Part shown: piece after piece, positions 47,040 to 58,675 of the stretch
How positions within the stretch are numbered: position 1 is the first letter of the stretch
Layout: each line of letters begins with the position of its first letter
NCBI RefSeq assembly: GCF_040412425.1
Contig: NC_089788.1
Location: 65,991,220 to 66,055,219, forward strand
DNA from: Macrobrachium rosenbergii
Taxonomy: Eukaryota; Arthropoda; Malacostraca; Decapoda; Palaemonidae
Length of the DNA stretch: 64,000 bases
Direction of reading: 5' to 3'
Notes under the pieces: generated by a model
Database searches by the model: none
What the model was told of the DNA's origin: nothing
Seen by the model: only the letters and a program-made list of their open reading frames with translations
Made by a program: the position numbers and the translations under genes

Positions 47040-50000
47040 GAGACCCCCAGTACTCTGTCATAAGACCTGGGTTCGATCCCATACTGATGTCAGATTTTAT
47101 TTCAGTTCCTCTTTATGTGGTGATGATTTCTATCTTATTCACTCCAGATGGATAATTCAATGAAATGTTTGTCTATTGGGTCATTGCTGAGTTGTTGCAT
47201 GGGAAATATCGGGTATGCAAGCAGTTGAACTGCATGAGTAATTATTGGCCTGGTTGCTCTGATGTTCCAAATCGTAACTGTGACTTGATGGCCCAGTGGA
47301 TATATGCCACTCAACCATCCCTACAAACTGTAGCAGGAGAGGAGTCAGAGAATTTATTTCTGTTCACACGTGATTATGTGAAAATGATTTCTATCAATTC
47401 ACTCCAGACTGATGATCATCGTATATGTTGTCTGAGAATATTTGTCATTGCTGAGGTCAGAATTGTGTCATTTATTATACTTTTCATGTATTGCTACCAT
47501 GCTGCTTTTTAGTGTTATTTTGAGCAGTCTGTTTTTGCTCCCTAATTATGATATGTCTATTAACGTAAAGTATTTAAAAGTTTGATTTATTTGACTTGTT
47601 TTGAATGTTATATGTTAATCATTGTTTCTGCAGGTTCAAAGCACCCGTGAACCTTGACTCACTGATTTCCTCTTATTCCACTAATTTGATAATTTGAATA
47701 TTAAGGTAACTGTTTTGTATCATTGCTGAGTCGGAGGATTGTTTGTCACCGGCTGGTAGTCATTACAGTTAAGCTTGCCCAGTAATTCCTTGGGTGCAGT
47801 TGCTCTCGAGAGGCGAGATCTTTTAGACTTGTATGGCCCAGCCAGGATTGCCTTGCTTTCCACCTGAGAGGGGTGGGTTGCATCCGGGGAGAATTTGTTA
47901 TTTCTGTTCCAATTTTTATTGAAAAATTTTTTATTCTGTTAGGTGGATAATTCGAATGAACAACGTTGTCGGGTCATTGCTGAGTGGATTGAGTCAGCGT
48001 GAAATTTTGTTTGTAAAGTTAATTAGGTCACCGGCGCAGTTGACGCTTGTTGAATCTCAGGTTCCAACTTCTTTCAGGTTGCTGAGGGGCGGTGGTTAAC
48101 GCCCTTGCTTTCCAAAGGGCTCGATCGGAAAGTCTAATACATTTATTTCTGCAGCATGATATGTCAGTTATGATTTCATCTTATTCCAGCAGAGCAGGGA
48201 TAATTGAGGATGAATGGCTGTCTATTGGGTCATTGTGAGTCGGAAGTTGAGGACGTCATCATTCACATGCATTTGGCTGAACCAGGCTCTGTCTGACGTC
48301 CAGCATTGACCAGGTTCCAAGTGTTTGAGTGAAGTGTCTTCAGCTTTGTGCATCAGAGACCTGGGTTCGATCCGACGTGAGTTAATTTAATTCTTTATAC
48401 CTTTTTACGTGATTGGTTATTATTATTTTATGCTTACTATTTCACTCAGTTTGGATAATTCAATTGTTGCGTTGTCTATTGGGTCATTGCTGTCATTTAT
48501 TATACTTCACTGGTATGCACTATGCTTAAACGCGTGAGTATTCTTTGAGCAGTTGTTTCATGCCATTTGCTCTTATCTAGACTTTATTTATCTTATAACT
48601 GGCAGAGCTGAGAGACCTGTTTTCCAATGCCGCGTATGAGTCATCAATTTATTTCTGTTCCACCACCCAGAACCTTGTTCACTGATTTCCTGGGCTTATT
48701 CACTCCAGAAATTCATAATTGGATGAAATGTTGTCTATTGGGTCATTGCTGAGTCGGGGAAGTTGGGGAAAGTGGAGCTGGTATGCAAGCAGTTAGCTTG
48801 CCCAGAGTATCCTTAGAGTGCAGTTGCTCTCAGGTTCCAATCATTTTAGACTTGTATGGCCCAGTGGTTATCTATATCACCTGATAGACCTGGGTTACGA
48901 TTTCGGCGTGGTCAGAAATTTATTTCTGTTCCACGCGTTTATTGTGTGTTGATGATTTCTTCTTATTCACTAAAGGGATAATTCAAATGAAATGTTGTCT
49001 ATTGGGTCATTGCTTTTCGGAAGTTGAAGGCTTCGCTGAATATGTTTTCTCAGTTACGGTAAATTCACTGGGGATAAATTTGCTCTGGGTTCCAAAAGCG
49101 TTCTTTTAAAAATTGTATGGCCCTAGTGGTTGGATAAAGGACTTTTACCCTGAGAGACCTGGGTTACAGATCCCGTCGTGAGTAACAGAAATTTATTTCA
49201 GTCTATTCCAATGGGTGATTGTGTGTTGATGATTTCTATCTTATTCCTCCAGAAAGGATAATTCCAGCTGAAATGTTGTCTATTGAGTTGCTGAGTCGGG
49301 AAGTGGGAAAGCTCAGCTGGTATGCAAAGAGTTAGCTTGCCCAGGTACACAGGATTGGTGGTTGCTCTCAGGTTCCAACAAGACTTAAATGAAAATAGTT
49401 TTATCAGGCTCCAGCTGGCACCTGGGTTCGATCCGACGTGAGTCAGAAATTTATTTCTTTCCACGTGATTGTGTGTTGAAGATTTCTATCTTATTCATAG
49501 AGGGATAATTCACATGAAATGTTGTCTATTGGGTCATTGATGAGTCTGGAGTTGGGAAAACTTAAGGTATGCAAGCAGTTAGCTATTCTAGAATTCTTGG
49601 AGGATGGTTCCACGAGGACTCAGGTTCCAACTTCTTTTAAACTTGTATGGCCCAGTGGTTTGCCCTTTCCACCAAATGTCAGACCTGGGTTATAAATAAA
49701 ACGTGAGTCAGGTGGGCAGATTTTCTATTTACACGTTCTTGGAGGTGATGATTTCTATCTTATTCACTCAGAAGGATAATTCAAGAAATGTTGTCTATTG
49801 GGTCATTGAGTCGGGAGGATAAGGGAAGACTTAATCGCTGGTATGCAAGCGTAATCTTGCAAGATAATTCCAGGTTAAAAATTGCAGTTGCTTCAGGTTG
49901 ATTCTTTTAGACGATGGCCCAGTGGTTTCACCAAACAAAAGACCTGGAGTGTGGGGGGATCCGTAGACGCTTCCTCAGAAATTTATTTCTGACACGTGAT

Positions 50001-51360
50001 TGTGTGTTGATGATTTCTATCTTATTCACTCAGAGGATAATTCAGATGAAATGTTGTCTATTGGGTCATTGCTGATATCAGGAATACATGGGAAAACTAT
50101 ATGGTATGCAAGCAGTTAGCTTGCCCAGGTAATTCCTTAGGTGCAGTTGCTCTCAGGTTCCAACTATATATATAGACTTGTATGGCCAGTGGTTATTGCT
50201 TTCACCTGAGAGACCTGGTTCGATCCCGATGTGAGTCAGGATATATCTGTTTCACACGTGATTGTGTGTTGATGATTTCTATCTTATTCACTCCAGAAGG
50301 GATAATTCAATGAAATGTTGTCTATTGGGTCATTCCTGGTGGGGAAGTTGAAATAAAACTCTTACAATAATGCAAGCAGTTAGCTTGCCCAGGTAATTCC
50401 TTGGGTGACTTCAGTTGCTCTCAGGTTCCAACTTCTTTTAGGAAAACTTGGCCCAGTGTTGCTCTTCCCTGAAGGGAGATATTCCACCTGAAAGACCTGG
50501 GTTTCGATCGGCGTGAGTCAGAAATTTATTTCTGTTCCACGTGATTGTGTTGATGATTTCTATCTTATTCACTCCAGAAGGGATATCTCGGGATGAATGA
50601 AATGTTGTCTATTGGGTCATTGCTGGTCAAGAAGTTGGGATATAGGTCTCCTCTGAAATGAAGCATATGTTATACACCAGGTAATGAAAATAGGTGCAGT
50701 TGCTCTCAGGTTCAAGCCGCAGACTTGATGGTGCCCAGGGGTTAACGCCTTGCTTTCCCCTGGGGAGACCTGGGTTCGATCGATTCAGTGAGTCAGAAAT
50801 TTATTTCTGTTCACAAAAGTGATTGAATGTTGATGATTTCTATCTTATTCACTCAGAGGGATAATTCAGATGAAATGTTGTCTATTGGGTCATTGCTGAG
50901 TCGGGAAGTTGGGGAAAACTTCTTCCTGTTAGGTATGCAAGGGCAGTTAGGCGCGCCAAGGGCAATCCTTGGGTGCAGTTGCTCTCGGGTTCCAAATGGT
51001 TTAGACTTGGCATCCAAGGGTTACACATGGGTGGTGGCTGAGACCTGGGTTACGATCCCGACGTGAGGCCACGTGGTTTATTTCTGTTCACGTGATTGTG
51101 TGTTGATGATTTCTATCTTATTCATCCCATCCAGAACGATAATTCCGAGCGAAATGTTGTCTATTGGGTCATTGCTCCTAGTGGGCAGTTGGGGCAATGT
51201 CCACCACTTTGGGCAAGCAGTTAGCTTGCCTGCAGGTAGTTTTTTGGGTGCAGTTGCTCTCAGGTTCAACTTCTTTTAGACTTGTAATGGCCCAGTGGTT
51301 AACATCTTGCTCACCTAGGAGACCTGGGTTCGATCTGGACAGTGAATCAACAAAGAAAAA
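47040..51360 (+). repeat. Degenerate continuation of the tRNA-like array, about 16 units
   Basis: B-box-like CCTGGGTTCGATC sequences or variants recur near 47067, 47870, 48361, 48616, 48891, 49160, 49428, 49684, 49943, 50213, 50489, 50771, 51047 and 51324, mostly about 270 bp apart. The GAAATGTTGTCTATTGGGTC block recurs with the same period. Units carry many small insertions, deletions and replaced patches compared with those at 43.7-45.9 kb. All are in plus orientation. Confidence 0.8.
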
Positions 51361-51426
<66 letters not shown>

Positions 51427-51589
51427 TTAAAAATCACATAGATGCATATACTAGTGAGATATATATATATATATATATAATATATATAACATATATATAT
51501 ATCTTCTGATGCGTTTATCTATGTATGCATGTATATATATATATATCCTATGATATATATATATATATATAAATATCTGATACTAAATA

Positions 51590-51651
<62 letters not shown>

Positions 51652-51690
51652 TGATATATATATATATATATAAAAATATATATATATATA

Positions 51691-51732
<42 letters not shown>

Positions 51733-51774
51733 TATTATATATATATATATATACGTAATGTATGTATGTATGTG

Positions 51775-51850
<76 letters not shown>

Positions 51851-51852
51851 CA
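51361..51852. repeat. (TA)n and TA-rich sequence
   Basis: Pure and interrupted TA runs between the end of the tRNA-like array and the left LTR. Isoleucine-tyrosine frames here are artefacts. Confidence 0.97.
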
Positions 51853-53400
51853 TGATGTTGCCTTGTAAAGTATATCCTCCTATAATTTTGACATATTTAC
51901 TTTTTTTCATGTGTTATGTTTAATGATAATGACTTGTTGAAGTGTCATATTAGTTTGACATCAGATCTCAAAAGAACTAATTAAGTAACTTGATAGCGTA
52001 ATTTAGAACTGTCATTATAATTTTAATAGTAACGTAATTTAGAACGAATATCTCTTGATAAAATCCGTAGTATGTGAACACGTGTGTGTATCCACCAAAG
52101 GCTTGTTTATTTCAGTTGTCATCAGTTGAGATAAGAGACAGCGCTTTGTTTTGGGTTAGTAATGACAGTAATTTTGCAAAACAAACGCCGATTCGTCCCA
52201 TACTGGCTCAAGACGAGTGATTTCATGTTGTTGCATGCGTTGTTATAGTCACGTCCGCCACTTTGAGAGAAAGAATACGTGTCCTGATCAATTACGTCAT
52301 GTTTTGTAAGATGCGTTCAAAACGTTTGCTGGGATGACGTAACTTTCCTTCTAGAAGCTTCTCCATTGTCTCGCACCCAAAACGCTTTAATGACGTCACC
52401 TCCTGCTTCTAGAACTTTTTTGTATCTCGTACCCAAAAGGGCCTTAATGACATCATGTAATTGTTTCACGTATTACTGGAATCCTAAAATTTGTTTTTCA
52501 TTCTGATTTCTGAGACCAGTCAATTTGGTTCCATCTCTCTCTCTCTCTCTCAAAATCAATAGGAAGAATTGCTTTAAAATAATCATTTTTGGTCACACTT
52601 TAACATTAACTTTTGAGATCTGAGATTTAGCAAAGTTATTTAGTTCGTAACAGCGCCTGGTAAATGTGTGTATTGTGTAAATTGCTGCAGCAAGTGATTT
52701 ACAGAGGTTTTCCAAGTTGTAAGGTAACGTGAAATTTTACTTATAAATACCATGGTATGATAAGTTAGGAAGTTATGGTGTGATAAGTTAGGAAAATTTT
52801 TGAACAAGTGAAATCATTATTGATAAAATCTTACATGTATTTTTGTGTGTTTTTCTATTTACAATTTCTTTATATTTTCAGTTTTATGTTTGTGATGTAA
52901 ACATTTATTTACATAGCATTGTAAATATTTCTTGGTAATTTAACATTGCATATGTAATTTAACATTGCATACTTGATTTTGATTTCATTGCATGTAATTT
53001 AACATTGCATTTAATTTAACATTGCATAATTGATTTCATTAGTTTACATTTTCTTTTAAATCTTGAAATTCTTGATAGTTTAAATCTTGCTTGATTAATT
53101 TAAATTGATGATAAAAACTAGTTTTGTTTCATAATTTAATTCAAAATTCATTGAGTTTGTGTTATTTTCAACTAATAGTAAATTTTCAGATTGTGAATTC
53201 TAATTAACAGCGAATTCTAATTATAAAATGAATCTGAAAATAAATTTTTGTATTTAACTTTTTTTAGAAAACAGTGTTTCATTTGTTGATCAAAGTGAAT
53301 AGGATTGATTGTGTGTGCATAAGGCAAAGTGATAAACATGTTTTGTTCTTTTAGTTTAATAAAGTGAATTAAGACCAGGGGAAACAGTTAGAGTTTTTGA
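51853..53400 (+). repeat. 5' LTR (about 1548 bp)
   Basis: Starts TGATGTTGCCTTGTAA and ends near CAGTTAGAGTTTTTGA, followed by TGGAGTGATGCC, a candidate primer-binding site. It includes two tandem promoter-like modules (52349-52450), a CT microsatellite near 52536, and four to five copies of AATTTAACATTGCAT at 52934-53030. The exact ends may be a few bases off. Confidence 0.82.
52349..52450 (+). promoter_or_regulatory. Tandem heat-shock-element-like and CRE-like modules in the LTR
   Basis: TTCTAGAAGCTTC at 52349-52361 fits a three-part heat shock element (TTC, GAA, TTC at 5-bp spacing). It is followed by TGACGTCA at 52391-52398, a perfect CRE palindrome. The module is repeated as TTCTAGAA (52407-52414) and ATGACATCAT (52448-52457). 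The 3' LTR keeps both heat-shock-like sites (59172-59184 and 59232-59239), but the CRE there is altered. Function is inferred from motifs only. Confidence 0.4.
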
Positions 53401-53806
53401 TGGAGTGATGCCCTTTTACTCTAGAAGATTTCTAGTTTAATTTTTGATACCTCACATATTCTGATAACTTAGTTTGATTTTCAAGTGATTGATAAATAAG
53501 TTTTTTCTTAAGGGATCACTGTTAACTTTAGAGTACTCAGTCATGATTAATTAATGTTATGAGAGTTCAGGTATCTGGCTGAAGTGAGAAAGTATTTTTG
53601 AATCTTGAGATTAGTTGTGTAATAACCAGGTACTTGATACGCATCGTGACATTTATTGTTTGGTCCCCAGAGACCCGTGGAACAAAACAAAATATCACTC
53701 TGGTTTATGGTTTATACTGGTGGTGTTAGGGATATATTTTGATAGGAAACTGACCAACAGTTATTTTTTTGCTTTGTATTGCTTATTTAGTTGAGTAACT
53801 TAGAAA

Positions 53807-55080
53807 ATGGCTCTGTTCAATGTTTTGAGATCGGTTTTTAGCTCCTTCCATCCAAGTTATCTGAATCCAACCTGACTAAGGCACAGTGGATTGCTTTAGC
53901 AGTAGCATGTGGGGTAATGTGTCTAGTGGTATGATTAAGGCACAAATCAAATATCATTAATCAAGCATTGATGGACTCTGGTAAAGTAGATGAAGAGTTA
54001 GGAGCTGCAAGAATTGTTAAAAGAACTGAGGCAGAATTTATGATAAACATGAGCAAAAGAAAGACAGAAAAGTGATGCAGAACCAGAGTTTAGGCGTATA
54101 GAAACCAGAAGAAAATTTGATTAAGCTGAGGATACAGGCTGAAAGAGAAAATGCAAGCAAAAGAAAGAAGATAGAGAGAAGAGAAAAGAAAGGAAGAGAA
54201 GAGAAAAAAGCAGCAGAAGAAGAAAGAAAAGAGCAAAGAGGAAAGAGAAAGAGCAAGACATGAAAGGGAGATGGAGTTAATAAAGCTCCTCCACATTACC
54301 TATCCAGCTAACCCTACTCAAAGGTAATTCAGACCCTGTATTTGATGTAAGAAGAGTGCAGAAATTAATTCAAAATTTACAGAAGAAGCCCCAGATGAGT
54401 TTTCTGATCACTTTGAAAGTAGCTTCCAGGTATGGGATGGCCAGAGGATAAATGGTCGGTTTTGTTGCAGTGTTCTCATTGGTAAAGGAATGTGCCTGTT
54501 TAGCCTTATCAGCTGATCAGTGTAAAAAGAGTACAAGGTACTTAAACATAATGTGCTACAAGTTTACCAGATGACCCTGAATATTATAATGAAACATTCA
54601 GATCTTTGAGAAAGGATGACAAGATAACTTTCTTGGATTATGCTTACAAAGTAAGAAAATGTTTTAAACGATGGTGGGCAGTCTGCTAAAACTTAAATCA
54701 ATGGACGAACTTGAGGAGTTAGTAGTTCTAGAACAATATCTTAGAGGAATTCCTGAACACATAAGAGCCTATTTATAGAACGAGAGTTAAAAACTACAGC
54801 TTGCATTGAGCGAAGATTTTAATATAATTTCAGCAAAAGAAATTATAATGTCAAATACCCAGAACCAACAACATTAAAGGTTTACTCATTGAAATTTCCA
54901 GGAACATTACAACTGCCCTTCTAGTGGCTAAAGGTAATACAAAGAAAGGTAACACCCTCAGCAATTAAATGTTAAATCCTCATCATCCAGTCAGTTTTCA
55001 AGACAGATACAGAAGACTAATGTTTGTCTGCTACAAGTGTGGAAGAGTAGGACACTACAGTCGAGATTGTTATCAGAGCC
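53807..55080 (+). pseudogene. Gmr1-like element gag
   Basis: The presumed start ATG is at 53807 (MALFNVLRSVFSSFHPSYL). A long charged coiled-coil-like segment rich in lysine, arginine and glutamate spans about 54100-54290. The CCHC zinc knuckle CYKCGRVGHYSRDC spans 55029-55070, with correct C-x2-C-x4-H-x4-C spacing. Stops and shifts break the frame in several places. Confidence 0.7.
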
Positions 55081-56070
55081 ATTAACAGACCAAAACCAGT
55101 TGGTCAAGTGGTTAAAGCTAACCAGGTGAAGCATCCTACAAGAGCAGTGTGGGAGCTGAGACTAAACAAGCAGAGTGTTTAGCAACCAGTGGAAATGTAA
55201 CAAATTCAAGCTTGATTGGCTGAACAGCTTGGGGCTTTTAAGCCATATAGTCTATGAAGGTACGCTGACAACTCAAGGAGGAAGATGTGCAGGTACCAGT
55301 CAAGGTTTTACGTGAAATGCATCAGGTAACCAAGTGTGGTGGTTCGTGGTGCTCACCCTCATTAGTTGGAAAAGAATCTCACCCACGAGATTCAGTTATT
55401 TTGAAGGTATAGGAGGAGAAGAGCCCCTCTGTTTACATTTTGTCCTGTGTGGTGACAGGAAATGTTGATTTTGCTGTAAAGGACTCACTTAGCTGTTGAA
55501 GGTGTACATGTTTTACTGGTAAATGCTAAAAGTTGGTAGTGTACCATTTGTTCAAGGTCCTATAGTGACAGACAAACCGTTAATTAGTCCACCACAGTTA
55601 GAGAAGAAAAACCCCACCTGTTTCCAAGTTGTGTAACTACCAGGAGTAGAAGCTAACTATGTCTGCAAGTGAAAATACTGAGGATTTACCTGCACTGGAA
55701 GAATCAAGTGAAGGATCTTTAAGATTAGAAGAACTGTTTCAGGAGGGAAAGTGAAGTTTCCCCTAGTGTTAGTACCAAGAGATTTCCCAAGAAGAAGAGG
55801 ATCATTATTATGAAGAGACTCAGTAGTCAAAGTGTTCCTGAAGATAGTAGTGAAACCCCAGAAGCAGAGTTAGCAGATATGGAGAGTTTGTCTTGAGTTT
55901 AGTCAAGTGACAAGAGGAAGCTAATGAAACTGCAGAAGAGGGATTTAACGTTGGCTGATTTGTTCTTCAGAGTTGTTGATCAAGAAGAGATGCAACAAAC
56001 TCTCTACCTGTTATTATCTAAAGGAAGGATTGCTAATGAGGAAGCATCGACCTGCAGATATTAAATGCTG
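55081..56070 (+). pseudogene. Unassigned pol region, expected protease position
   Basis: The sequence between zinc knuckle and integrase should hold the protease. I could not find a D-T/S-G active site that I trust. An acidic, serine-rich stretch lies near 55650-55930. Confidence 0.35.
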
Positions 56071-56071
56071 A

Positions 56072-56900
56072 ATGGGTGAATATCATCAAATTTTGATTCC
56101 ATATCCATTGAGGAAACAAAGTTGTAGCAGTAGCGCACGAGTCTGGACATATGGAATCAGGAGGACTGTTGAGAAGATTATGAAGTATTTTTTCTGGCCT
56201 GGACTTCACAAGGATGTTAAGCAGATTTTGCAGAGAGTGTCACACATGCCAGATAGCTGGAAAACAATGAAACCATTCAGAAAGCACCCTACATCCCATA
56301 GAAGTTAGAGGAGAACCCTTTAGCAAGGTAATTATAGATGTAATTGGGCCACTTCCGAAAACAAAGAAAGAAAAGAAATGAATATCTATTAACATTAATG
56401 TGTATAGTGACTAGGTATCCTGAGGCGATTCCTGTAAGAAGTATAAGTGCAAAGGTAATTGCTGAGTAGTTGGTGGAGTTTTCTCCAAGTTTGGAATACC
56501 AGAAATTGTGCAAAGTGATAGAGGAAAACGAACTTTACTTCAAAATTATTCCAGGATGTGATGAACTTGTTAGGAGTAAAACAACAGTTATCAACTGCTT
56601 ATCATCCAGAGACTCAAGGAGCCTTGGAAAGGTTCCATCAGACATTGAAAAGTATGTTAACTAAGTATTGTTTTGATGATCAGGAAGAGAATGGGATGCT
56701 GGTTTTACCTTTGATATTGTTGAAGTTAGGAATTTTATCAAGAAAGCATGGGATGTTCACCAAATGAAATGATTTTTGGTCGAGACATTAGAGGTCCATT
56801 GAAGATTCTTGCAGAGAATGGGAAGAAAATCAGAAGAAATCCAGGAGAATATGAAGAACTTGAGGAAAAGATTAAGAGAAATTAGAAAATTCTCTTTAGA
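56072..56900 (+). pseudogene. Gmr1-like element integrase
   Basis: The zinc-binding part is recognisable near 56140-56260 (KIMKYFFWPGLHKDVKQIL). The catalytic core follows, with IDVIGPLP (aspartate codon 56337-56339), QSDRG (aspartate 56517-56519) and AYHPETQGALERFHQTLKS (glutamate 56627-56629). All three DDE residues are present, but the frame changes between them. After the core come NEMIFGRDIRGP and a lysine/glutamate-rich tail. Integrase is followed, not preceded, by RT. Confidence 0.82.
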
Positions 56901-57226
56901 AAATTTACAAAAATAAGTCAGAAAAAAATGAAAAGAAATATGATGCTAAAACTAAGCTAAGAAATTTTAGTATTGGACATAAGTTCTAGTGTTCTTACCA
57001 GTGAAAAGATTTCCCCTTACCAATAAGTTTCAAGGTCCTTATAGGATAATGAGAAGTTAAGTGATCGAACTTATGTGATTGAAACACCAGGAAGAAACGA
57101 CAGAGGAAGATACATGTAATCTTTTGAAACCTTACTTCTCAGAAACTAAAACTGAAACAGTGCCAATAACACAAAAACTTATCTACAGAGGACGATGACG
57201 GCTACGAATTAGGAGCTGAAAACAAG

Positions 57227-58500
57227 ATGAACAATTCTTCAATATTAGAAAATTTGGAAGATAAACTAAAACATCTGAGTGTTGAGCAAAGTAGTGAATT
57301 AAGTGAAGTTATTCAAAGTTTCCCTGAAATTTTTGCAGATGTACCTAGGTGTACCAATCTGACAAAACATGAGATAAAGATCAGAGAAGATGGAAACCTT
57401 TTAAAATGATTATGCTTATCGCTTATCATCCCTTTCATCGAGATGTTTTGAAGAAAGAAGTTGAATATTTGTTGCAGCATGGATTAGCAGAAGCCAGTTC
57501 AAGTCATTATAGTTCTCCTGTGTGTTAGTGAAGAAACCAGATGGCTCATTTAGGATGTGTAGATTACAAAACTGAATTCCATCAAGTGTGGCTGACAATT
57601 ATCCCTTGCCTCTTATTGATCAATTACTTGATAATATTGGGCAAGCCAAATTTTGTTTCAAGATAGACTTGTTGAAAGGATATTATCAAATTCCCTTAGA
57701 TGAGAATGCTAAGTTGCTGTCAGCTTGATTAAGAGGTTTGGACTGTATCAATACACTGTTTGCCGTTTGGTCTGATGAATGCACCTGCAACATTCCAGCG
57801 AGTGATGGATCAACTACTAGGATCAATGGAAGGAGTAGGTGTACCTTGACATTGTGATTTATTCTAATACATTGGAAGAACATCTGAAGATATTAGTGAA
57901 AAGTGTTCAAATACGGGAAACAGGACTAACAATCAACTTACAAAAAAGTGAGTTTGAAAGGCAACTGTACAGTACCTAGGATTTGAAGTTGGAAAAGGCC
58001 TTCTGCATCCTATTGACGCTAATGTAGAAGGTATCCGTGAGGCTACCCCCCTCCTGCTAGCAAGGAAACAGCTACAAAGATTTTTGAGCATGGCTGGATT
58101 TTATCATCTGTTTGTCCAAATTTCTAAGCCGTAGTAGCTCCTAACTGACTTAACCAGTCCTAAAAGAAAGAGATTGGACTCCAGAATGTCGAATCATTTG
58201 AGAAGGTTAAACCCATTTAACTTCAAGACCAGTGCTTCAAGCTCCAGACTTCAATAAAAGTTAAGTGATACAAGTTGATGCATCCGACTGTGGAATTGGA
58301 GCTGTTCTACTTAAAAAGATGACAACTAATCTTACATCCAGTATGTTTATGTCTTCAAAGTTGAAAAGCACCAGAAAACATACTCAACAATTCAAAAGAA
58401 ACATAGCATTAATCACAGCATTGAAAAAAAGTTTAAGTGTATGTGAACCGACCTAGGAATGAAGAAATTTTAGTATTGTCGGATCACAACCAATCTCATT
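57227..58500 (+). pseudogene. Gmr1-like element reverse transcriptase-RNase H
   Basis: The RT opens with a gypsy-like lead-in (VIQSFPEIFADVP), then KKPDGSFRM, FKIDLLKGYYQIPL (about 57657-57698), NAPATFQRVMDQLL, and VYLDIVIYS at 57839-57865. There the usual double aspartate is reduced to one (TAC CTT GAC ATT). LSMAGFYHLFVQ follows near 58090. RNase H begins IQVDASDCGIGAVLLKK at 58266. Multiple frame changes. Not functional as read. Confidence 0.82.
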
Positions 58501-58675
58501 CATCAATAAGATGAAAAATAATAATATGAGACTGACCAGGTGGTCTTTATGCCTGCAACCATATAATGTAATGTTAAACACATTTCAGAAAGATATAATG
58601 TCATAAGACATTATTTATCCCGTTGTGAATCGTTGGATTCAAACCCGGGATAAGTAATCTTCGAGGAGAATTTCA

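Noticed and set aside
51548..51910. Isoleucine-tyrosine repeat frame of 120 codons
   Set aside because: Produced by TA repeats.
54038..54256. Serine/leucine/phenylalanine-rich minus-strand frame resembling a membrane protein
   Set aside because: Antisense of the lysine/glutamate-rich gag coiled-coil region of the Gmr1-like element.
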